Positions 12,229-22,400 of a stretch of 64,000 nucleotides of DNA are shown one piece after another. The notes below the pieces were generated by a model. That model was given only the letters and a program-made list of their open reading frames with translations. It made no database searches and had not been told where the DNA came from. The translations under genes and the position numbers were made by a program. The stretch is taken from NCBI GenBank assembly GCA_963402885.1, contig OY727100.1:8667501-8731500 (forward strand), given 5' to 3'. The first letter of the stretch is position 1, and every line of letters begins with the position of its first letter. The DNA is from Antedon bifida (Eukaryota; Echinodermata; Crinoidea; Comatulida; Antedonidae).

Positions 12229-13881
12229 TTGTTATTCGCAGTGGCTAAAGATACGGTACCGTATCCTAAATTTGAGGCAATCGTTGTACATGGCGGAACT
12301 AATGATTGTTCATCTGATGATGCTCATCTACTACAGGCTATAGACGAGTTCCATAAGTTAATAGAAGACGTCAAAGTGAAGGCTCCTGAAACAAAGCTCC
12401 TGAAACAAATCCACGTGCTGATGAAGAAATATTCCAGAAGAGAGTTGATCGATTGAATGTTAACATAAAAGAAATGGCAAAGGAAATGGATTGTGTGGTG
12501 TCTGACATTGACTTATCTTTTAAACTGTCAAACAATAAATGCGAAACATCTATTTTAAACATAAGTAAACTACATCTAAGTACTCAATAACATCAATGAC
12601 GTTCACCAAATAATTAAAATCAGGAAAACTCATCAAGGTAAGAAGGAATTTCATCCCCGTTTACACCAATCACAAACAAAGAAAACAACAAGATGTTACT
12701 TTTGCGGAGAAACGAATCACGTAATGAAGAACTGTAAGCATGGACAGCCAATCAGATGCAGATCCTGCAAGCAACAAGGCCACAAGGAGAATCATAACGT
12801 ATGTAGACAACATTAGGAGTTTGGCAAAGAAGATGATGCCGTACCCACCATGGGAAGCCATCTGAGCGGTAAAGATACTAATACTAACTTAAGTGTAAAT
12901 AATGATAATATGTACAAATATAAACTAACTAATTCTTATGTTATTAACCATTCTTTTAATTTTGATTTATTGTTTGATGAATGTACTGATTGTTTCTCTT
13001 GTACTGATAATGCAAATATGGTGCAACCCCATAATTATGTTACCTCTGTAAATAATGAGAAACAATATTATGATGATAGTTATGTAAATAATGAACGCAA
13101 TAGTTCACCCATAAAACGAAAAAGAGTTAGAAGAGGGGAAAAAAAATCTTCAAAATTGAATTCAAACATCAAAATTGCCTTTCATTATATTAGAGGATAT
13201 AAAAGTAAGAAAAAGGAAATAAGTTATATAATCCAACAACAAAAATTTGATATCCTTGGAATGGTTGAAACTTTTCTAAATAATGATGAAGTCATATTAC
13301 AAATTACAATTGGATTGGAAAAAACAGACAAAAAGGTGCCAAAAAATCACATGGGGGAATTGGATTGCTTATAAATAAAAATATTAAAATTTTGGAAAAT
13401 GATCGTTTAAATTCACAATCAGATGACTTAGAAAGGTGTTGGACAAAGGTACAATTTGGAGGTAACACAGACTTTATATACCATGTTGCAGTTTGTTACT
13501 TCCCATGTGAAGGGTCTGCTTTCGGAACTTTTTATAATTAAAGATAATAATGAAGATGCCAAAATCATTATCCTTGGGGATTTTAATGGTAAAGTAGGTA
13601 ACATGATTAAAGGGTTAATTGACCTTTGTAATAATGGTGAATTAACTATGCTTAACGCCTCTGACAAATGTGCGCGCTGGTACTTTAACTTGGGTACAAA
13701 AGAACCAAGCCAGCATTTTAGTAGTTCAATTAACTATGACTTTAAAGATTGGGATCCTAGTCGTTTATTAAAAGTATGTAATCATTTTTATCGTATTAAA
13801 GTTTTAATTATTGTAATTTTAAGATTTATCCTTTTGCAGTATGGTCGAAGCGTCCGCCAACCAAAGCGGCCGCCAGTTTAA
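12229..13881 (+). pseudogene. Decayed LINE fragment (ORF1 plus endonuclease), unit 2
   Basis: Unit-2 copy of 6088-7740, with the same frame breaks and the same missing reverse transcriptase. Shared lesions show that decay preceded the tandem duplication. Confidence 0.65.
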
Positions 13882-14100
13882 TATCGTCATTTGTATGGAA
13901 CGCCATGTGCGCTTTAAACTTTAATTGTCGTTGTCAACGTCATGGCCTATGGCGAGTTGAGTTACAGCTGTATGTATGATCAAACCAATAAATATAAGCC
14001 AAATCATGTACTATCGAATCTTTATATTTCTATAATAATTAAGTTTGCCTGCCGATAAATCAATGTATATTTTATTTCATATTTTAATATTAAATATTAT

Positions 14101-14290
14101 ACAGATATTGCCTGCTTAGGCCTAGAGGTGAAATATAAGATTTGACATCCCCGAGGGAATGATATTATGTTCGAGGGAATATATATATCCCGAAGCGGCA
14201 GCTGAGGGATATATAATTCCCCGAGAACATAATATCATCTCGAGGGGATGTTAAATCTTATATTTTACCGATATAAAAGGCGATATCTGT
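14101..14290. mobile_element. Foldback (MITE-like) element, unit 2
   Basis: Unit-2 copy of 7960-8149. The inner arms are 14128-14191 and 14206-14269. Confidence 0.7.
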
Positions 14291-14752
14291 TATATTATAT
14301 AGCCAAGAACAAGTCTGCTGGGTTGGGTGAAGCTAGGCTAGGCCTCCTATTCTATAGGCCTAGGCCTAGTATTTGTATTGTATGTAAACAAGCCTCCTGC
14401 CTAGACACCTTACCTTGCGAAGAATAATATACAGATAATTACTAATTAATGATTCCTTGGCAAGAAAATATTCACTTAGGCCTAGGTCGTTTAAATTAAC
14501 GAAGAATTTCCATCAATAAGCCTATTAATAATAATATTATAATCAGGTAGGCCGAATAAACAATTCATCGTCTTCTCTTCGAGGAGCTAGCCGAATCACC
14601 GGATGTTCAGCGCGTACTAGTTACTAGGTTACTACCGTGAGTATTGACCAATCACAAACGGTGTTTCATCACATTTAGGGAGGACTAATAACAAATGAGG
14701 GCGCTATGTATGCATAGTTTAAATAGTTTAGATGAATAATTTCTTCAAGCAA

Positions 14753-14831
14753 GCTGCATGGCGCAACGGTGGAAATGTTGTCTTGCGATGGAGTGACAAT
14801 TCCACCCGAGTTCAAATCCAGTAGATGACTT
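14753..14831 (+). repeat. tRNA-like SINE head, unit 2
   Basis: Unit-2 copy of 8612-8690, with A box 14759-14769 and B box 14808-14819. Confidence 0.5.
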
Positions 14832-15074
14832 TTGTTTATTTATCGGCAAACGCGAGTGTTGCCACACGAAAATTACACAGTCAATATCATCGAACTCGAG
14901 AATGTATATGTTTAATGACAGGGGACACGATAATTACGCGAAAATTAATCGGTCAATATCATCGTTCTCGAGGATATATACGATTTACGATCCTCGCAGC
15001 GGTAGTCATGTGACGCAGTTTCAACCAATCACGTTCACGTATTTACATAGGCTATGTAATATATAATACTATTA

Positions 15075-17130
15075 CCTAAATCCAGCAGTATCGACACCAG
15101 CCAAAGAAACGCTTAAATTCAAAACCTCAAGAAACCCGCCTCCAGTACAAGAACTTAGAGAATTTGAAGATAAAATGCTTAATTTAGTACAGAACATCAA
15201 GTTTGAAGATAATAAATGCCCGAATGATACCGGCAGACAAATCAAACAACTTCTACCGCATGGACGCGAATGATTATAACGACTTATTGCAAAAAAATAT
15301 AACGAAAACATACAAAAAAGCACCGGCGGATTCTGTAAGTAGTATAACCAAAGACGAGATTAAGATAGCCAAAGAACTACAGCTAGATGATAGGATAGAA
15401 ACAACTGGGAGACGTAATGCCTTTATAACCCTGAACGACCATAAGGAAAATGTTGTAAACAAGCCGACTTGCAGACTAATTAACCCCTCAAAATCAGAGA
15501 TAGGAAAGATAAGTAAACACATCCTAGAAAGAGTTAACAAACATATCGCACGAAAGACCAAGCTTAACCAGTGGAGGAATACTAACGACATGATAGAATG
15601 GTTTAAAGGCATCCAGGATAAGGAAAATCATCTGTTCATATGCTTTGATGTAACAGAATTTTATCCTTCGATAACTTTGGACCTTCTCATTGAAGCCCTC
15701 AACTTTGCTCAAAAATTCACCGATATTACAGAGGAAGAAAGGAAAATAGTAATCAAAGCCAAGAATACACTACTATTCAACGACGAGACAGCCTGGTGCA
15801 AAAGGAACACCACATTCGATACTATGGGTAGCTACGACGGTGCTGAAACATGCGAGGTAATTGGTCTGTTTCTGTTAGCCAAACTAGAACCCAAGAACGG
15901 TAATAACATAGGATTGTACAGGGATGACGGACTCGCGGCATTTAATGAAGCACCTCATGTTATAGATAACGATCGAAGCGAATAAGAAAATTATAAACTA
16001 CCTAGATGTAACGCTTAATCTCAACGATGGAAGCTATAAGCCTTACTTGAAGACAAACAACAAACCACGCTACGTTCATTGCAAAAGTAATCATCCAGCA
16101 TCAATAATTAAGAACATCCCTGAAAGCATAAACAAAAGATTATCAAACATTCCTTCGAATGAAACTGTTTTCAATGAATCAAAGAAACCGTACCAAGAAG
16201 CCTTGTATGAAAGTGGGATACAACCACAATCTGAAGTACAACCCGACCAATACCAGCGCGCAAAATAACATGAAGAAGACAAGGAAAAGAAATATCATCC
16301 GCCTTACAGTGCCAAAAAACCAAAATAGGGCACGAGTTCTTAAAGACTGTAGATGAATGTTTTCCACATAACCATGAGCTAAGAAAAATATTTAATAGAA
16401 ACACCATTAAAATCAGCTATAGTTGTATGCCTAATATAGGGTCTGTAATATCGGCCCACAACAAAAATGTATTACGTAATGATATGCCCTGTGATAACAT
16501 CAAGCAATGTAACTGTCGAAATGAATGCCCATTAGATGGGAAATGCCTAACCAGTGGTGTTGTTTAATAGGCTACAGTAACAACAAATGATGATGATAAA
16601 GTTGAAACATATGTCGGACTAACCGAAAACACATTTAAATGCAGATATAACGCACACAATAGTTCATTCCGTAATGTTAAATACAAAAGCAGCACAACGC
16701 TTAGCCAGTACATCTGGAAGCTAAAAGATGATAACATAAAGTATAACATTAAATGGCGAATAATAAAGAAGTAGTGTAAACCATATTCCAATGTTAACAA
16801 ACGGTGTAATCTATGCTTACAAGAGAAGTATTATATCATATGCAAGCCTGAAACCAGCTCACTTAACCATAGGAACGAATTAGTCAGTGAAGTGTCTATT
16901 AAGGTATCAATAATTTAGATAATAGGAATAGACTGTCCAGGAAATAGAGATGTGTTGTACTTGCTAATTAGCATACTATTGTTCACATAAACAGTTTGCC
17001 TTACAACTTTATTATAGCTTTTTTGTATTCACTTGTGACAATCATTCAGAGCCAAGCACCTGAAGATTGAGTTTATACTCATGAAACAGCCTGTAGTGCA
17101 ATAAAATGTTCAGTTGGTAATTTACTAGCG
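15075..17130 (+). pseudogene. Decayed Penelope-like retroelement (RT + GIY-YIG)
   Basis: The order is an N-terminal piece (PPPVQELREFEDKML, to 15226), a reverse transcriptase (open frame 15203-15985), a linker with CNCRNECPLDGKC, then a GIY-YIG-type endonuclease (about 16576-16870). RT motifs include AFITLNDHKENV, CRLINPSKSEIGK, FDVTEFYPSI and YRDDG (the catalytic YxDD box). The endonuclease has [14 protein letters not shown], the family's variant of the motif, and later cysteine pairs. RT joined to a C-terminal GIY-YIG nuclease is diagnostic of Penelope-like elements. Frames change at 15226, near 15985, near 16225 and near 16350, and stops occur at 16566 and 16774, so it is inactive. About 20-30 residues seem missing at 15226. 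Confidence 0.8.
17058..17090 (+). ncRNA. Hammerhead-ribozyme-like core at the Penelope-like 3' end
   Basis: CTGAAGA at 17060 matches the CUGANGA core. A 4-bp stem (TGAG/CTCA) follows, then GAAAC. Penelope-like elements are known to carry hammerhead motifs in their terminal repeats. Stem III and the cleavage site were not established, so activity is unproven. Confidence 0.4.
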
Positions 17131-17249
17131 TCTTTATCATTTATTTATATTTGCCTCTACATTTTGTATCGAGCACTTTCGCTTTCATGATCTGCGTTAA
17201 ATTTACCACGAATTATATATAGATACTCATGTTCTTTGTTAACGTTTTT

Positions 17250-17293
17250 AGTCGCGTGGACGCGACTCTATAGTTTACTATGTCGGTCGGTTG

Positions 17294-17353
<60 letters not shown>

Positions 17354-18014
17354 GGTATCACTATGCGTTTTATCGCTTTCTGACCTTATCTTGATATCAG
17401 TTTAATCTAGCTAAGTCAATTTTTCACAGAATATTCCTTATGGCCAGGAATCGATGTGGTTATGTTTTCACGGTGCGCAATAAAAAATTACGCGGTCTAC
17501 TCACGATTTAACGAAATCACGTTTGTAATCATATCTTCACAAACATGAATCACAACTAAATAAAATTTGGTACTCATAAATTTCAGGGCATAAATCATCA
17601 TATGGCAATACAATTACGTGCGTAGCGCATGTAACGCATGCGTACGCGCGCTTAAAATTTTCGAAATTTATTTTCGATGAAATAAGAGTACGTTTCAGGC
17701 AATTTTAAGCGTTTACAAAATTGCCATGAGTGCGCATATTTTTGCGCGCGCTCTGCGCGTTAAATGTTATTGCGCACTCTTTTTGCCCGATTTCTGTTTT
17801 CTTGACTTACTTTTCAACTCGAAATTACGTTATACGAGCACGTCAAAAGTGACAGGCTACGCACGTGTAAATTAAAAAAATATAAATGTTTTTAAACATT
17901 TCAACATTTTTAAATATGTTCAGTAATTTCGGTCAGTATAGTTCACTATGTCGGTCGGTCGGTCTGTCGGCCTGTCGGTCGGTCCGGTATCACTATGCAT
18001 TGTAGCACGCGACT
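17250..18014. mobile_element. Non-autonomous DNA element A with palindromic end
   Basis: The left end AGTCGCGT and right end ACGCGACT are inverted copies. The left end is itself part of a palindrome (AGTCGCGTGGACGCGACT). A block with CACTATGTCGGTCGG is near both ends. The interior is rich in GCGCGC strings like those in 62170-62330. A 129-bp relative with the same ends is at 49105-49233. No transposase is visible. Confidence 0.65.
17294..17354 (+). repeat. (CTGT)n microsatellite
   Basis: About fifteen perfect TCTG/CTGT tetramers inside element A, an expansion of the GGTCTGTC motif that is short in its relatives at 17950 and 49160. Confidence 0.95.
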
Positions 18015-18349
18015 TACTGTTGGCCTTGTTCAAACTTAAATTATATTTTTATAATTGTTTATTAATTTTTGAATTTCGATTTTTATTCGTGTTGAGTACA
18101 ATCAGAACCGTCTGTTTCGTTGTTTGTTGGGAGGAAGGTGAGGGTTAAAAAATAAAATAAAATACCATTGTCGCAATGCATTTCTAAGGACATTTTTTTT
18201 AATCAATTAAAATTGTGTAACATGCTGTAAAGAAATGTATTACAGATAGTTTTAAAATGATAGATTTTAAAATATTGATTTGTAATGTATTAATAATATT
18301 TTAGAAAGGGATAGTGGGTATGGAATAAACCACTTTCTTTATAATATAA

Positions 18350-19100
18350 AGACTTAATAATAATTAAGATTTTGAATTCGAATTTTGTCTTCCTTTTCGC
18401 TTAGAATGCACTTTAATACGACTCAATTAATATAATATTATGTATTTACGTAACAATTAAAACTTTATGAATGCGAAAACCGTGTTAGATGATGTTTTGA
18501 TATCGATGCCACTTAGACTACCTAATTACAACAACAAAAAGAAAAACGAAAAGGGAGGCAACTAAACATAAGGCTTTATGATTCGTTTTAATGTTTTATC
18601 AGGTAAAGTAAATAAAGAAAAAAGTAGTTTTTCAAATCTAAATAAATTCTAGATCAAAGTTTAGATTTTGTTTGTAATGATATTAACATGATAAGCAGAA
18701 ACATTATGTCATGTATCATATCAATAAGTAATAGAATAAACAATGCAGTTCTAATTGACAAGTTCATCGTCAAAGTAGGATCAATAGGCCTATTAGTTTA
18801 ACCATGGCGAAGGCAATAAATTGATATTTCATATTGTTAGTGTATATACAACATTCTTTAGCAAAACAAACGTACTTCTTATGAATTTTATTTTTTAAAT
18901 GTACAATGTATCACGTCATGTATATAATATTTTATATTGTTAATATAGATAATCAATTTTTTTTTACCAAAACAAATGATTTTTGTTAACAACAATCCAA
19001 ATTTAGGTAGCTGAAAGTAAGTTGGTTGTTTTATTATGTATTATGTGTAAATCAGATGAATTGCTTTCCCATAATGTTTATGCAGTAGACTATGTAAACT
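18350..19100. repeat. Segmental paralogue of intron sequence 20696-21240
   Basis: Matching strings in the same order include ACTTAATAATAATTAAGATT, TTTCGCTTAGAATGC, GGAGGCAA, TCTTTAGCAAAACAAA and TTGGTTGT. The 3' flank of the large gene therefore shares ancestry with an intron just upstream, at an offset of about 2.3 kb. Confidence 0.6.
18887..18892 (-). terminator. Candidate polyadenylation signal AATAAA
   Basis: On the minus strand AATAAA lies about 340 bases past the stop codon of the large gene at 19229. It is a plausible but unproven poly(A) signal in AT-rich sequence. Confidence 0.25.
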
Positions 19101-19228
19101 TGAAATTCTATAAAATAAGAATAATTGTCTACGTTTGTTAGTAACAGTATGTTGTCATGCAATATTCCTATATATATTAAAAATAGTTAAAACTTAATCA
19201 TATTTAAAACACATATTTCCAGGTTTCT

Positions 19229-19497
19229 CTATGGTATGGCGCTCTGGTAGAATGTAGCATTTACGGTAGATTCCAAGCCTGCACAGTTAACGGCCGTTAG
19301 TGTAAGAAAGTAGTCCACATTTAGTTTAAAGTTCATTAACATCGCTATTTCTGATGTTTCTAGCCATTGGACAACATCAGAAGCACCATCCTGTGTTCCC
19401 ACAGACAACTCATAGACTAACGGTGACTTAGACTGAAATGTTTCGTCCCAGTCTAACTTGACAGTACCCTCGGTAAGCCAAGAAATTGTGACATCAT
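19229..19497 (-). CDS. Exon 51: last coding exon
   Basis: It encodes VKLDWDETFQSKSPLVYELS, YFLTLTAVNCAGLEST and ends ATFYQSAIP with a TAG stop at 19229-19231. 269 nt. No transmembrane segment is present. A GTAAAT inside could act as a donor, but I found no further exon to the left. Confidence 0.75.
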
Positions 19498-22400
19498 CTA
19501 AGAAAAATAAAATAAATATACACGATTATGTAATATAATAACGTTATCAACTTAATCAATGAGAAGTCAAACTTAATTTCTCAATAACGTTATGTTGGCC
19601 TTTGATTAGGCTACAAAAAGCGAAGAAGAACAATTAAACTATTGGTCTTATTTGGGTAAATGTTCTTGATTAGTTTTAGTTCTGTATATTAACTGGTAGC
19701 AGTCAAAGTAGCACTAAAAACACAAACTTTTCGTTTAGTATTTCAAACTTACTGACAGCCATTGGCGGATACGACTCTATAACAAATTCTGCCAAAACAG
19801 CTTCGCTAGTCATATTAACTTGATTCATAGCACGAACAAACACTGAATATTTGAAGTGGGGCATCAAAGAAAGGCCGTCAATTATTGTATGTGTATCGTC
19901 TGAATTTCCACAGAAGATCCATTGGCCAGTGCATATTGAGGTGTTGGATTCTATGCAACACTTTAAAAAAACAGAATGTATTATTGTGTCAACCCTGTTG
20001 TCATCTGAAGTGTTGGCATCACATGGCCATTTTGTCACCCACATTCAATTACCACATACTTTAATAAGTACAGAATATGCGATCGAACATCCTACAGTTT
20101 TAAGCAACGTATGTAATATAGTTGCAATGTTCTTAGGTCCTGTATTTATAATTCTATCAAATATCTATAAAAATATGTTTGAGAAGTATTGTTTATACCT
20201 AAGCTCTTCATTGAGTATTTTTAAATAGTGATAGAAATTTGTTTTGTTTGCTGTTGATGTTTGTTTTATATTTTTATACTAAAAATAATCAATGCAATGG
20301 ATAGATCACTGATAAATAATCGATTGTATCGATGTAGGAGCAATACTCATTTAAAGGTGGAAACAAAAAACAGTGAAGTGCAGTAATAACTCATTAAAAT
20401 AATTTATAATTTCGTTTCCGTGAGATACAGTAGTACAACAATGGCACTGTCGGTTTTTTAGATTTTCAATATATTAATCTAAAAAATGTATATTAATACT
20501 GAAACGCTATGATAACGATCCACATCCGGTATATTCAGCAAATGACATGGCAAAGATAGAACACAAGTTAAGTTTACCACTTCATTTTACAATTGTTGCC
20601 CTGCTCTTATATCAAAATCTCAGACGTGCCCCTGTAGCAAGAGGGAATGAATATGGAATTCTTTATTATTTTGCAACATTCAAAATAAATAAATAACTTA
20701 ATAATAATTAAGATTCTGAATTCGAGATTTGTCTTCCCTTTCGCTTAGAATGCGCTTCAATACAAATCTATGAATATATGTGTATTTACTTTATAAATTA
20801 TAATGCGAATGCGAACGCCGTTTTATATGATTTTTTTTATATCGATGGCACTTATAATTACAACGATTAAAATGGAGGCAAATAAACATAATCTTTATGA
20901 TTCTTTTTAGCCCGTTATCAGGTTAAGTAAATAAAAAAACATTTCGCAAAAAGTCGGTTTGAAAATCTAAATCTACACCTAATCTGATAATTAACTTAGA
21001 AACATTGTTATGTATCTTTTCAGTAAGCAAATGAATAAAAAAATGTAGTTCTAATTGACAAGTTCGTTATCAAAGGATAGTAGATTCACCATGTTAAAAA
21101 CAATTCTTTAGCAAAACAAATGTTCTTTATTTGAAGACGATTTTTGTTGACAATAAACCAACGGTAACTAAACGTATGTTGGTTGTATTGTTATGTGTAA
21201 AGCAAATAAATTGAGTTATGTGTTACCAAATATTATGTAAATCAAGTTTAAATAAATGTAAATGTTGAAGAATAACATGCGACCTGGGCTGCTGAATTAA
21301 TTGTGGACGACACATAAAACACATTTATCATTCGCCTGTCCACAACGACAGGGATTGAGATGCACCAGTACACTGGGATAAATACTCTTCCGAAAGATGT
21401 ACTGGGTTCTTTAAAGGGCACACGAGCCATGTGTACACTTTATCTCCAGTGTTTATTTTTATTTTATTTTATTTTATTTACATTTATTTACCCAGGGTAG
21501 CCCAAACAGTTAAAAACTGGTTTCCATTGGGGCCCTGCATTTTACGTTATTTTTTTTTTTATTACGGTATATGTACAAAAGCAATATCACACAGTTAATA
21601 ATGGTTGTAATTACAATAAAAATATGGGAAAAAAAATCAATAAATTCGTATACAATTTGAGGGCAACTGGCTGTCTTTTGTTTGATTCTGCAAATTTTTG
21701 GCAAACATTATTATTAAGTTGATATTTGCATGATTAAAATTAACATAGAAATTGTTGCTTGATTACTTAAAAACTCACTTCATAAAGAACAATATTGACA
21801 GGATCATAGAAACCATCCCACTCGAGTTCTACTTGAGAGGTATCTGACTGATAATAACCACGCTGCGTGTATGGAGATGGTGATGATATCAGTACACGAA
21901 CATTAGCGTATTCGGCAATTGGTGGACGTGTTACTATAACAACTCCATCAGAACTACGCATGGAACTCGTCCCGGCGTTATTGTGAAATATCATGGTAGA
22001 AAACAATCGAATATTTTCGTATTGCGTATCGTTTAATACAGTTAACCCGAAGCCGTCATTACAATTCACTTCTGTGTATTTCTGGATATTATCCGAAAAT
22101 GGATTATAACCTATTTGAAAAAAAAATTATAAATAAGAGAAAGATTTCATTAGCTCTTTAGCATTCCTTTATACCCTATAGGCCTACATACAAGTAAATT
22201 GAGTAAAAACAATATGTTTCCCAGTAAAAGGCATCGTTATATTAGAAGGAAAGTTGTTGTGATTACTTTGTTACCATAAGGGAAATATTAAATACCTTAC
22301 ATTTAGTTATATTATTGTAATATGACGATGATGATTTTTGTTACGGAAATCTGTACTTTTTCTTAAAATGATTAAGAGTTGGTTGTATTATTAGGAAATT

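Larger units (their letters stand above)
9084..15224. repeat. Tandem duplication, unit 2 (6141 bp)
   Basis: Second copy of the unit at 2943-9083, directly abutting it. Identity ends after TG at 15225-15226, which repeats the first two bases of the unit. The right edge lies inside a Penelope-like element. The copies of unit 1 features are at plus 6141. Confidence 0.95.

Noticed and set aside
19851-20228. 125-codon plus-strand open frame
   Set aside because: Antisense shadow of exon 50 extended into the intron.
21248-21430. Possible extra exon between exons 50 and 49
   Set aside because: Exon 49 joins exon 50 in phase without it, the acceptor region is a TAAAA run, and no module motif is present.
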